Shown here in pieces: positions 49,591-59,090 of a DNA stretch of 64,000 nt. A program made the translations under genes and the position numbers. The notes beneath the pieces were generated by a model. It was not told where the DNA came from, made no database searches, and saw nothing but the letters and a program-made list of their open reading frames with translations. This DNA is from Paraburkholderia youngii (GTDB taxonomy: Bacteria > Pseudomonadota > Gammaproteobacteria > Burkholderiales > Burkholderiaceae), in assembly GCF_013366925.1 (NCBI RefSeq), contig NZ_JAALDK010000003.1, forward strand, positions 508,465 through 572,464. The letters are read 5' to 3'. How positions within the stretch are numbered: the stretch's first letter is position 1; each line of letters starts with the position of its first letter.

Positions 49591-50301
49591 TCAGTGAAAC
49601 GGCGAACTAGCCATGCAGCAATGCTTGTACTTGTGGCCACTACCGCACGGGCACGGCTCGTTGCGCCCGATCTTCGGTTCTTCTCGGCGCATGGGCATAC
49701 GCGCCGGGATGTGCGCCAGTGCCCGCCGATGCGGCTCGAAGTAACGGTAGATATGGGTCAGTCCGGCGATCATCGTTTCCAGCAGTTCCTCGCGCTTTTC
49801 TGCCGGGATCTGTGGTGGCCGCATCTGCGGGTCGGGATTGTGCTCATGATGCAGCATCATGATCGGGATCATCGGTCCACCGTGGTCCTCGTCATGGATC
49901 AGCTCACCCCAGCTCGCGGGACGCATCTGTACGCCGCGCATGAAGCCGTGTGCCCAGTCGTTGGCCGGGGCAACACCATCCTCTCGCTCGAGCAACACAG
50001 GCAGGTACACGTTCGGCTCATGCAGCGTTTGCTGCAATTCCGTGCTGATCGTGTTCCAGTGACGCATGAGCAGCTCGACGATTTCTGTGGCCTGTCCGTC
50101 ACTTTCAAACGAAAAATCTTCCCCCCAGATCTGCGGCAGATACTCGCTGGGAAACACGATGTCTGGCCCGCAAATCAACGCGACGAAATAGCCGTCGAGC
50201 GTTTCGATGTTCATCGCTGCATCGCCGATGGAGTCGAGAAACCCGGCGAGACGGGCGAAATCGTCGTCGGCAAGCGGTTGTTGGGACGTCAGGTTATTCA
50301 C
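49591..50301 (-). CDS. UPF0149/YecA-type protein with SEC-C zinc motif
   Basis: The protein has about 236 residues, starting at a GTG (50301) that gives VNNLTSQQPLADDDFARLAG. It has the YecA/UPF0149 fold (FLDSIGDAAMNIETLDGYFV, WAHGFMRGVQMRPASW) and ends with a SEC-C zinc-binding motif, GRNEPCPCGSGHKYKHCC. SEC-C proteins interact with the ribosome or Sec machinery. The function of this stand-alone type is not known. It is intact and lies just behind the Tn21-like transposase. Confidence 0.8.
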   Translation of the reverse strand: MNNLTSQQPLADDDFARLAGFLDSIGDAAMNIETLDGYFVALICGPDIVFPSEYLPQIWGEDFSFESDGQATEIVELLMRHWNTISTELQQTLHEPNVYLPVLLEREDGVAPANDWAHGFMRGVQMRPASWGELIHDEDHGGPMIPIMMLHHEHNPDPQMRPPQIPAEKREELLETMIAGLTHIYRYFEPHRRALAHIPARMPMRREEPKIGRNEPCPCGSGHKYKHCCMASSPFH

Positions 50302-50402
50302 GGCAGATTTTCTCTTCGCGAGGTCGAGGCGGCTATAGCCGATGATTATACGATGTTGAGCTCGTCGGGTATGGCGGCAGGATCGATCGCCCCTGTGGCA
50401 GT

Positions 50403-53392
50403 TCACGAGGGGCGCCGAATGCGCGGCTCTGTCCCCGGCAGCGGCCGCAGCGCCCTGAACTTGCCGGCCTGAAGCTTGCGATCTTGTTGCCAGACATAGT
50501 CGCCCATCAGGTTGATGTGTTCCCAGCCAAGCGGTGACAGATACGGCAGCAGCGTAGCGTCGGCCGGTACACCACGGGCGTGCATGGTCTGTACAGCCCG
50601 CTCGAGGTAGACGGTGTTCCACAGCACGATCGCGGCGGTGACCAGATTCAGACCGCTGGCGCGATAACGCTGCGCCTCAAAGCTACGATCGCGGATTTCA
50701 CCGAGGCGGTAGAAGAACACCGAGCGCGCAAGCGCATTGCGGGCCTCGCCCTTGTTCAAGCCGGCATGAACGCGTCGGCGCAGTTCGACGTTCTGAAGCC
50801 AGTCGAGAATAAAGAGCGTGCGCTCGGTGCGGCCGATTTCCCGCAGTGCGACAGCGAGTCCGTTCTGTCGCGGATAGCTGCCAAGCTTGCGCAGCATCAG
50901 CGAAGCCGTGACGGTGCCCTGCCGGATCGACGTCGCCAGACGGAGAACCTCGTCCCAGTTCCTCCGGATGTGCTTTTCGTTGTACGTGTCGCCGATCATT
51001 GAGGCAAGCGCAGGATAATCCTTAGGATTGCCTGGCACATACAGCTTCATATCGCTGAGATCACGGATCCGTGGCGCAAACCGGAAACCAAGCAGATGCA
51101 TCAGCGCAAAGACGTGATCGGTAAATCCGTTGGTGTCAGTGTAATGTTCCTGGATGCGCAGATCTGACTCGTGATACAGCAGTCCGTCGAGTACATAGGT
51201 CGAATCGCGCACACCGACGTTCACGAGGTTCGGATAGAACAGCGCGTACTGGTCGGAGATGTGCGTGTAGAACATGCGTCCGGGCTCGGCGCCGTATTTC
51301 GGATTCGCGTGTCCCGTGCTCTCGGCCTTGCTGCCCGCACGGAAGCGCTGCCCATCGGATGACGAGGTGCTTCCGTCGCCCCGGTGGGCGGCGAACGGAT
51401 GGGCGAACTATGCGTTGACGAGTTCAGCCAGCGCCTGTGAGTAGGTTTCGTCCGGATGTGCCACGCCTGCAGCCACGACAGTTTCGCGTAGGTGGTACCG
51501 GGGCAGGCCTCCGCCATCTTCGTCAGTCCGAGGTTGATCGCGTCGGCCAGGAGCGTCGTGAGCAGCAGAGTCTTGTCTTTCGCTGTCTCACCGGTCTTCA
51601 GGTGCGTAAAGTGGCGGGTGAAATCGGTCCACGCATCAACCTCCATCAGCAACTCGGTGATTTTCACGCGCGGCAGCATGACCGATGTCTGGTCAATGAG
51701 TGCCTGGGCCGCCTCGGGTACCGCGGCATCGAGCGGCGTCATTTTCAGGCCCGATTCCGTGATGATCGCATCGGGCAGCCCGTTATCGGCGGCGAGGCGG
51801 TTGACGGTTGCCAGTCGCTGCTCTAGCAACTGCCGCCGCTCCTTCAGGTAACGGTCGCAATCAGCGATGATCGGCAGCGGCAAGACATTGCCCTGCATGA
51901 TCGCTTGGAAATTCACTGTCGGCAGGAGGTAGTCGTCAAAGTCCCGGAACTGGCGTGAGCCCTGCACCCAGATGTCGCCTGAGCGTAGCGCGTTCCTCAG
52001 CGCGGCGAGCGCGCACAGTTCGTAGTAACGGCGATCGATACCGCTGCCGGGCATCACGAGTGGTTTCCAGCGTGGCTTGACGAAGGCGGTGGGCGCGTCA
52101 GCAGGCATTTTTCGCACTCCGTCGTTGTCCATGGCGCGGATCGTATCGACGGCGTCAAGCACATCCGTCGCCGCAGGAGCAGCACGTAATTTCAGGATGT
52201 CCAGGAAGGCCGGGGCGTACCGGCGCAGTGTCGCATAATGATCCCCGATCTGATGCAGAAAATCGAACGCTTCGGGCTGGGCAAGCTGCTCGGCTTCGCT
52301 GACGCTTTTCGTGAACGCCTCCCACGACATGACGGATTCGATCGCCTTGAACGCGTCGCCGCCGTTTTCCTTGGCTTCCAGCAGAGCCCGGCCCAGCTTC
52401 CCGTACAGTCTCACCTTGTCGTTGATGGCTTTTCCCGAACGATGAAACTGCTCCTGATGCTTCTTTTTCGCGGCATTGAAGAGCCGTCCGATGATGCGGT
52501 CGTGCAGATCAACGATCTCGTCAGTGACCGTCGCCGTAGCTTCGATCACGATGGCCACCAGGGTGGCATGACGGCGTTGCTTTTCGAATCTGGCCAGGTC
52601 GGCCGGCGTCATCTGCGCGCCTTCGCGGGCGATCTTGAGCAGACGGTTCCGGTGCACCATCCGGTCGAGGCCCGCGGGCAGGTCAATGGCGTGGAGGATT
52701 TTGAGGCGGTCGATATGCTTGAGCATCTGGCGTGAACTCGCCTTCCCCGGCGGCAGCCGCAGCCATGCGAGCCATGTCATGCGGCCGTCATCACGGCGCG
52801 TCAATAGCTGGTCGAGTCTTGTCCGGTGCTCATCCGACAGTGATAACGTAAGAACATCGTAGATGCGGCGGGTCGCGCGGGTGACGGCCTCCGCGCAGAT
52901 CCGCTCAATCACGTTCGCGCCGGGCAGCAGGATTGCCTGTTGGCGCAGGTATCCGACCAGCGCCTGCGCGAGCACCAGGCCTTTGTCGGTCTGCATCGCC
53001 AGATCAACAATGGCCTGCACGGCCGGACGGTAGTCACGCACTGTGAGCAATCGCAACTGCAGCGCGGCCTGCAGTTCGAGCAGATGTTCGCGACGCGTCT
53101 GGTCCCGCCTTGCATACTCTTTCCAGAGCATCGGTTCTATGCTGAGCTGCCCGGCAACGTACTCCAGCAGCGCAGGCGGCGGTTCGACGCCTGCGCCTAG
53201 GATAATCCCCGGATAGCGCATGCAGCAGAGTTGGACGGCGAAACCCAGACGGTTGGCCGGGCCCCGGTGCTGGCCGATCAGCGAGAGTTCCGCTTCGTTG
53301 AATGTGTAGTGGCGGATGATCTCATCATGGCTCTCCGGAAACGAGAAGAGACTGTCGCGCTCGGCAGGCGAGAGAATGGAACGTCGTGGCAT
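50403..53392 (-). pseudogene. tnpA: Tn21-like Tn3-family transposase TnpA with two lesions
   Basis: It is nearly complete, at about 990 codons. It starts [20 protein letters not shown], the Tn21/Tn501-type N-terminus; a GTG at 53449 is an alternative start. The catalytic residues are readable: Asp in [10 protein letters not shown], Asp in [14 protein letters not shown] and Glu in [11 protein letters not shown] one-base deletion near 51453 ([11 protein letters not shown]) and a TAG near 51409 (NA-stop-F, usually NAQF) break it. Everything downstream is in frame again, so the damage is recent and limited. It belongs with the Tn21-type ends at 47134 and 60893. Confidence 0.9.
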
Positions 53393-53449
53393 GGTTGGCT
53401 CGGCAAGGGGCGGGGATGGTGCCGACAGGGTTTGCGGCACTGATTCCAC

Positions 53450-53895
53450 CGGATTGACGGTTCAGGAAAGCGCAGTGTAATTCGTTCTATCGTCATAATC
53501 CTTCTTATGGCGATAGCAAGTTGTGGTGAAATTGTTTGGTATCGCGTGGCCAACCCATAGCGCATCACCACTGTCGTTCACTGAACGTCAGCAAAGTCGA
53601 CATGCTGTCGATGGATGCGCCCAGCGTATGACAGATCCACTCGTAATGCGTTGAAAAACTCCCTTTCCTGCGCAACCGGACCGGCAGCCGAAAAGTCGGC
53701 CTCTCAGATCGCACTATGCGCCGCTCGTGAGCATCGGTGAAGGTTGAGAGGACACGCCCGTGACGATCGTCGCGCTTGGTCGGCGGGCAAGTCTCATCCG
53801 CTTCCAGCCGATCGTCGGCACTCAAGAACCAGCAGGTCTTCAAAGATGTGCTATCTTGAATCATTGCCCCTGTCACTGCTCTCGGGGAGAAGGAT
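53450..53895. other. Intergenic region upstream of transposase
   Basis: It holds the recombination-core-like site at 53487-53516 and the upstream region of the deaminase-like gene. No gene is supported. Tn3-family transposons usually keep their resolution site and promoters here. Confidence 0.45.
53487..53516. promoter_or_regulatory. Candidate recombinase core site (resolution site)
   Basis: CTATCGTCATAA - TCCTTC - TTATGGCGATAG: two 12-bp arms in inverted orientation with one mismatch and a 6-bp spacer. This is the layout of tyrosine-recombinase core sites. It lies 95 bases upstream of the transposase start. The matching recombinase would be the broken one at 59091-60826. Confidence 0.5.
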
Positions 53896-54432
53896 ATGAG
53901 CTTCAAAACAGCAATAGAACTAACCAAAAAATATTATGGCAACTATCCAGGTCCCACAGAAGAAACCTACGCACTAGCCGAAAAAGTTGCGGATTTTTTC
54001 AAAGAAAACGCGATCTCAGCGGCGGGCGTGATTGCCGTTGCGATCGGCTCGGATAAGTATCATTATCTCGGGCTATCCCCCGCCTTGCAAAAGGCTGTCA
54101 TGACGCAGATGCTTGACGAAGCAGGCGGGTCGGCGTTGGACGGGCACTTTCGACTTGGTAGAGGCCTCGAGGCGTACACTGGCGTGAAATTCGATCTTTC
54201 TCGAAAAGTGTCCACTGATATCGTCGGGAAAGCGAGCTTCAATAAAGGCTGCGCCGAGAAGAAGATTGTCTCGAACATGTATTTGAGAAAGGTCACTCTC
54301 AAAGAGATAAGCGTCATTCCCTTTCCGGAAACGATTTTCGCCGAAAGCATACCGGCCCATATTGTGGTCGCGAGTGCGGACGGGGCGTATATTGCGCCAT
54401 GCGCCACCTGTCTTCAGATTTACCCCGGATAA
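53896..54432 (+). CDS. Deaminase-like protein (CDA superfamily motifs)
   Basis: The 178-residue protein starts at the ATG after GAGAAGGAT. It has an N-terminal helical part (MSFKTAIELTKKYYGNYPGP), then in the second half a C-A-E motif (Cys119-Ala-Glu121 in FNKGCAEKK) and P-C-x-x-C (Pro168-Cys169, Cys172 in APCATCLQIYP). This is the zinc-site pattern of cytidine-deaminase-like enzymes with cysteine in place of the first histidine. Some toxin-associated deaminases (YwqJ type) look similar. The substrate is unknown. The gene's last 51 codons lie in a 264-bp repeat duplicated at 57090. Confidence 0.6.
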   Translation: MSFKTAIELTKKYYGNYPGPTEETYALAEKVADFFKENAISAAGVIAVAIGSDKYHYLGLSPALQKAVMTQMLDEAGGSALDGHFRLGRGLEAYTGVKFDLSRKVSTDIVGKASFNKGCAEKKIVSNMYLRKVTLKEISVIPFPETIFAESIPAHIVVASADGAYIAPCATCLQIYPG

Positions 54433-54541
54433 GAAGTGATCAGTGGCAATTCGAAGGGCCGCTCCAGGACCAATATGCCTTTTGCATGCTCGTTGGTGGT
54501 GTTGTGCGGAGTCGTCGAGCTCATGAGGCAGAATTCGGCCA
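54278..54541 (+). repeat. 264-bp direct repeat, copy 1
   Basis: It is identical to 57090-57353 except for two bases. It spans the catalytic 3' end of the deaminase-like gene plus about 109 bases of following DNA. The two copies bracket the VOC, XRE and epimerase genes. Confidence 0.95.
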
Positions 54542-54611
54542 TGAGCGGCCCCTCGATTCCACCGCCCGGTTGGGGCGCAGCAGCCCCGTCCCAAGTTGGA
54601 AGGAGCCAAAC

Positions 54612-54962
54612 GTGCAAGTCAAACGGGTAGTTGCCAACTTCAAGGCGCTCGATCTTGATCGGGCCCGGGCGTTCTATCGAGATATCCTCGGCCTCGAGCT
54701 TTTGATGGACCACGGGTGGATCCAGACCTATGGTTCTCAGACCGAGATGACCATTCAGGTGAGCTTCGCCGCAGAGGGAGGTTCCGGCACGCCAGTACCG
54801 GACCTATCGATTGAAGTAGACGATGTGGACGCAGCACTTGAACGCATGAAGGCTGCGGGCTTTGCCATCGAATATGGTCCGGTCGACGAACCTTGGGGCG
54901 TCCGTCGGTTCTTCGTTCGCGACCCATTCGAGAAACTGGTCAATATCCTTGCGCACACCTGA
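54612..54962 (+). CDS. VOC-superfamily (glyoxalase/bleomycin-resistance-like) protein
   Basis: The protein has 116 residues. The GTG start follows AAGGAGCC. It shows one complete VOC module pair: VVANFKALDLDRARAFYRDI, LGLELLMDHGW, MTIQVSFAAEGG, PDLSIEVDDVDAALERMKAA and WGVRRFFVRDPFEKLVNILA. Family members bind metal and act as lyases, dioxygenases or drug-sequestering proteins. This one is of the bleomycin-resistance/dioxygenase-like kind and its substrate is unknown. It is part of the repeat-flanked block. Confidence 0.85.
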   Translation: MQVKRVVANFKALDLDRARAFYRDILGLELLMDHGWIQTYGSQTEMTIQVSFAAEGGSGTPVPDLSIEVDDVDAALERMKAAGFAIEYGPVDEPWGVRRFFVRDPFEKLVNILAHT

Positions 54963-55240
54963 GCGCCGTCCACGGGTTGTGCGGAATCGAAGAGGAATTG
55001 ACCGTCCGCTTCGGAGCGCCGCGAATTTCCGCTTCCGGTCGCTCTATGCCGCTTGCATGAAAAGCCGCGCCCGCGGCGATCGCCAGGCTTGGTCGTCGGG
55101 CGCTAGCCGGCCCCGAACGGCCGTTCGCAAGCCGAGCGTTGGTGTCCACAGCCGCTTGCCATATTCGGTGCCTGCAGGGTCCTGAGAGACTCTCGGGAAT
55201 CGAGCTTCGAATGCCTGAACCTGCGTTATTGCGAGCGCCA

Positions 55241-56101
55241 CTACGGCCCTCGCATGTCGGCCGACGGTAGTCGGTTTGACAGCAAGCTGATCTGGGACGC
55301 GATCGTCTTCGCATCCTCCGGCGTCGCGGGATACATGCTGAGATCAGTCCGGCCGTCGACGGAGAAGGTCGAATATTCGAAGGCGAGCGGGCCGAGCACC
55401 GGATGGCGGATGCGCTTGATGACCTCGCCGTGGACCTCTCGAACCTCGTTGTCGCGCCACATCACCTTGAACTCGGGACTGAGCCGGCACAGCTCATCAA
55501 CAAGAGGCGCCACCTCCGTTGCCGCTCCCGCACGCGCGGCATCGACCCGGAATGCACCGATGATGTGGCGCGCGACGCTCTCCCAGTCATACTGCACGGC
55601 GCGCGCACGCGGATCAAGGAAAATAGTGCGCAGCACATTGCGTTGGTTTGGCGGCAGGGAGCCATAGTCGCCCAACATGACAGTGGCCGCCCGATTCCAG
55701 GCAAGGACGTTTCAGGTGGCAGTGCGAATGAGGGCGGGGCTGGGGTCCAAGGCGTCGAGGACACGCTGCAGCCGAGGCGTGACACCTTCCTTCTCTTGGT
55801 AGCGGGCTTCGGGCGGCCGCCCGAGGCCAACTAGAAAAAGGTGCTCGCGCTCGACATCCGTCAGCATCAGGGCCCGCGATATTCGATCGAGCACATCGGC
55901 CGAGGGGGCACCGCCGCGACCTTGTGCGAGCCACGTGTACCAGGTGGGGCTGATATTGGCGCGCTGCGCCACTTCCTCACGGCGCAGCCCAGGCGTCCGC
56001 CGGCGCTCTGCGGGAAAGCCGAGTACTGCGGGATCAAGCTTCATCCGCCGGTCCCGCAAATAGGCGGCGAGGAGGTTTTCGTTGTCCTGGCGCGACTTCA
56101 T
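55241..56101 (-). pseudogene. XRE-family regulator with MmyB-like domain, in-frame TGA
   Basis: One frame of 287 codons is interrupted only by a TGA at 55712-55714, where the family has Trp (RTAT-W-NVLAWNRAA). It has an N-terminal helix-turn-helix (RRTPGLRREEVAQRANISPT, WYTWLAQGRG) and a C-terminal MmyB-like ligand domain (RNVLRTIFLDPRARAVQYDW, LAFEYSTFSVDGRTDLSMYP). It is divergent from the epimerase gene by 92 bases, the standard layout in which such regulators control a neighbouring oxidoreductase. It is either a point-mutated pseudogene or read through. Confidence 0.85.
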
Positions 56102-56193
56102 GCTGTTTGTAGTCTTACCATGATAATGTCACTACTTTACCGGAACACTCGCAAAGCTGAGACTTGTCTCCAGCGAAAGTTGGAGACAGGTTC

Positions 56194-57078
56194 ATGCGCG
56201 TTTTCATCACCGGCGCCACCGGATTTATCGGCATTCCCACCGTTAAGGAACTGATTGCTGCGGGAGATAAGGTTCTCGGCATGGCTCGTTCAGACGAGGG
56301 AGAAAAAGCCCTGGCAGCTATTGGAGCAGACGTACATCGCGGTTCGCTTGAAGACCTCGAAAGCCTTCGGAGGGGCGCAGCGGCGGCCGATGCCGTCATT
56401 CACTTGGGCTTTATTCACGACTGGTCCAACTTTGCAAGGTCTTGCGAGGTCGATCGCCGCGCGATCGAAGCTTTGGGCTCAGTCCTCGCTGGCTCAGATC
56501 GGCTTCTGATTGCCACGTCGGGGACGGCAGGATTAGCCGGGCCGGGCCAGGTCGCGACCGAGTACGATGACGTGCCGCCAGATTTCCCCTTTCCCCGCGT
56601 CTCCGAGCAGACGGCGCTATCACTGGGAGGCGTGCGCGCCTCGGTGGTGCGGCTTCCCCAAGTTCACAACACAATGCGGCAAGGGCTTCTGGCTTACGCT
56701 GTTGCTGTGGCGCGCGAGAAAGGCGTGTCAGCCTATGTCGGGGAAGGACGCAACCGCTGGGCAGCGGCACACATCTCGGATGTCGCCCGTCTTTACCGGT
56801 TGGCGCTGGAAAAGAACGAAGCGGGCGCGAAATATCATGCGGTGGCTGAAGAAGGCGTGCTGATGCTGAATATTGCCGAAGCCATCGGCCGCGGGCTGAA
56901 AGTGCCCACAAGATCCATATCCGCGGGAGAAGCTTCGACGCACTTTGGTTGGCTGGCAATGTTCGCTAGCCGCGACCTTGTGGCATCAAGCGAAAAGACG
57001 CGGAGGACGCTCGGCTGGACTCCGACCGGGCCCGGGCTGATTGCCGATCTAGAACGGCTTGGCGCCTCGAATAGCTGA
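56194..57078 (+). CDS. NAD-dependent epimerase/dehydratase (extended SDR)
   Basis: The protein has 294 residues from MRVFITGATGFIG, whose GATGFIG (7-13) is the Rossmann dinucleotide site; GGAG lies eight bases before the ATG. Other parts are HRGSLEDLESLRRGAAAADA, VIHLGFIHDWSNF and ATSGTAGLAGPG. The usual YxxxK is not clear: the region reads FPRVSEQTALSLGGVRASVV, an atypical-SDR pattern. It probably acts on a small electrophile or sugar. It is intact and ends 11 bases before the second 264-bp repeat. Confidence 0.85.
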   Translation: MRVFITGATGFIGIPTVKELIAAGDKVLGMARSDEGEKALAAIGADVHRGSLEDLESLRRGAAAADAVIHLGFIHDWSNFARSCEVDRRAIEALGSVLAGSDRLLIATSGTAGLAGPGQVATEYDDVPPDFPFPRVSEQTALSLGGVRASVVRLPQVHNTMRQGLLAYAVAVAREKGVSAYVGEGRNRWAAAHISDVARLYRLALEKNEAGAKYHAVAEEGVLMLNIAEAIGRGLKVPTRSISAGEASTHFGWLAMFASRDLVASSEKTRRTLGWTPTGPGLIADLERLGASNS

Positions 57079-57089
57079 AGCATGCAGGC

Positions 57090-57353
57090 TGTATTTGAGA
57101 AAGGTCACTCTCAAAGAGATAAGCGTCATTCCCTTTCCGGAAACGATTTTCGCCGAAAGCATACCGGCCCATATTGTGGTCGCGAGTGCGGAGGGGGCGT
57201 ATATTGCGCCATGCGCCACCTGTCTTCAGATTTACCCCGGATAAGAAGTGATCAGTGGCAATTCGAAGGGCCGCTCCAGGACCAATATGCCTTTTGCATG
57301 CTCGTTGGTGGTGTTGTGCGGAGTCGTCGGGCTCATGAGGCAGAATTCGGCCA
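57090..57353 (+). repeat. 264-bp direct repeat, copy 2 (truncated deaminase end)
   Basis: This is the second copy of 54278-54541, offset by exactly 2,812 bases. It encodes YLRKVTLKEISVIPFPETIF through PCATCLQIYPG without the upstream C-A-E half, so it cannot make an active deaminase by itself. Confidence 0.95.
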
Positions 57354-57404
57354 GCAGCGGTCCTCTATACCTTGCAGTCGAATGACTGCTTTGTGGTTGC
57401 TGGG

Positions 57405-57821
57405 CTATCGCCCGCTTGCTTTGTCAGCGGCCATCAGTTCTAGAAGATTGCCGTCGATATCGCGAAAGAACACTGATTGACCTGGCTGTCTATCGGCCGT
57501 CATCCGTGCAACCGGACCTTCAAGGATGTTGACGTTTTTTCCTTCGAGCAGGTCGAGCATTTCACTCACCGAGCCATTCCAGCGGAGGCATATGTCGGCC
57601 GCCCCTACCGTTGGGCGCTCGGCGACCAAATCGACCCCGTTGCCTTTTTGATGAATGCTCAGGACCGCGCCGCCGATTGCAAGTTGGCGCACGAGCACCC
57701 GGCCGTCTATGACATGCTCGGCGACGACTTCTGTCCCGAAAAGGTCATCGTAAAATGCACAGCTTCCCGCGAGGTCAGCTACGGTGATAGCAACATGATC
57801 GATTGCAAGGATTCGTGACAT
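57405..57821 (-). CDS. VOC-superfamily protein (glyoxalase-like)
   Basis: The 138-residue protein starts at MSRILAIDHVAITV, with GGAGG five bases upstream. It is a typical two-module VOC: IDHVAITVADLAGSCAFYDD, LFGTEVVAEHVIDG, GAVLSIHQKGNGVDLVAERP, FFRDIDGNLLELMA. The His (in DHVAI) and Glu (in LLELM) metal ligands are visible. Residues such as VARMTADRQPGQSVFFRDID are as in glyoxalase/lactoylglutathione-lyase-like proteins. It is convergent with the repeat and intact. Confidence 0.85.
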   Translation of the reverse strand: MSRILAIDHVAITVADLAGSCAFYDDLFGTEVVAEHVIDGRVLVRQLAIGGAVLSIHQKGNGVDLVAERPTVGAADICLRWNGSVSEMLDLLEGKNVNILEGPVARMTADRQPGQSVFFRDIDGNLLELMAADKASGR

Positions 57822-57940
57822 ACGGACCTCCAAGAAAGGAACTCCAAGAAAGGAACCATCCTATGCGCGAATAGTGAGCTGTGAATTAGAGGGCTACCAT
57901 TTTGGCCAGCGTGATTCCGATTTGGAAAAGCTGCCGCTCA

Positions 57941-58108
57941 TTATCTAGTTGCGACTGACCGAAGAGGGTCGGCATGAGGCATTGGCCAGACGCGTTCCGC
58001 ACGCAGTACGCGAGAGTCGTCCATCGCAGTAAAGCCGCGATCGTTAGGCGCCAGCGGCACCGCTTCGAGGAGATTGTCCAGCAGTTCAACGGGTTTCTGA
58101 TAGCACAT
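57941..58108 (-). CDS. Possible small protein, 55 residues
   Basis: A GGGAGGACGCC site directly precedes the ATG at 58108. The frame reads MCYQKPVELLDNLLEAVPLA, then PNDRGFTAMDDSRVLRAERV, ending SVATR. No family is recognised. The strong ribosome site and protein-like composition support it; the short length and surrounding IS remnants argue for caution. Confidence 0.35.
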   Translation of the reverse strand: MCYQKPVELLDNLLEAVPLAPNDRGFTAMDDSRVLRAERVWPMPHADPLRSVATR

Positions 58109-58358
58109 GGCGTCCTCCCACCAGGGTTCGCACAGTGGTCGAGCACGACGGGTTCCCGACGAGATCGGGCTGTGCGCTGTTGAGAGTATAGGCGCGCGAC
58201 GGCGCGCAGCGGTGATTGGGTTGTAAGCTTGGAAGGTCGACAGTGAGCGACCGAAAGAGCGCGTTTTGACGTCACTAGCTGCCGGATGGACTAGAATGGC
58301 ATCGCGCCAGATCGCACAAAGCCTTGTGGAACGGGGCTTTGGCTGACTTCAGCCAAAA

Positions 58359-59006
58359 TTGCACAATGAAACCGCTTGCTTCATGGCCGCCTACAACGCG
58401 CGATTCGCGAAGCCGCCGCGCAGCGCGTTCGATGCACACTGGCCGTTACGGGCTGACGAGAGTCTGGATCTGGTACTCACGTGGCGCGAGCCGCGCAAGG
58501 TCACGAAGGCGCTCACGGTGCAGTACGACCGCGTGCTGTACCTGCTGGATGACACGCCTGAGCACCGCAGGCTGATCGACCGGTACATTGAGGTCTGGGA
58601 GTATCCGGATGGCCGTATCGAGCTGAGGGCCGATGGACGCCTACTGACCTGCCGGCAATATGACCGGCTTGCTGAAATCGATCAGGGCGCGATCGTTGAA
58701 CACAAGCGTCTGGCTCACGTCCTTCAGGTGTCGCAGGCGATCCAGGCGCAGCGCGATAACCGGCGCATTGGCAAGGCGCCCTCACGGACTCACCGGGGTG
58801 CCGAAACCCGGGCTCAAGGCACTTCGCCAGGCAAACAGAAGCAACGTGAATTTACGCAGGCCGATGTTGAACAGGTGATCGTAGATCTGGCGCAACAAAG
58901 AAAGGGGCCAGTTCAGTCACGCAAACCTGGCCGTCGGTCTGCAAGGGATCTCGCAGCAGACGTCAGGGCCCTGCCCGTTCAGGCCCCATCCTTCGACACT
59001 ACGTGA
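58359..59006 (+). pseudogene. ISNCY-family transposase, C-terminal part
   Basis: It encodes RFAKPPRSAFDAHWPLRADE, LDLVLTWREPRKVTKALTVQ, VWEYPDGRIELRADGR and KKQREFTQADVEQVI-type endings (here KQKQREFTQADVEQVIVDLA), the C-terminal domain of ISNCY transposases. The N-terminal and catalytic parts are missing. A following segment with two GGCATTTGAATCTGGC-like motifs (about 59040-59090) may be the IS end. Confidence 0.75.
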
Positions 59007-59090
59007 GGACAAACCCATCAGATACGGACCCTAATCCCTCCAAACGAGGACATTTGAATCTGGCTGGAAAGCGGGCATTTGAATCTGGCA

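Noticed and set aside
49185..49640. A 151-codon frame extending over the gene at 49262-49562
   Set aside because: Its second half is an unlikely Arg/Gly-rich translation, whereas the alternative frame gives a protein-like ending. A frameshifted shorter gene is preferred.
54073..54609. A 178-codon minus-strand frame over the deaminase-like gene
   Set aside because: It is an antisense shadow. The plus-strand frame has a ribosome site and the CAE/PCxxC motifs.
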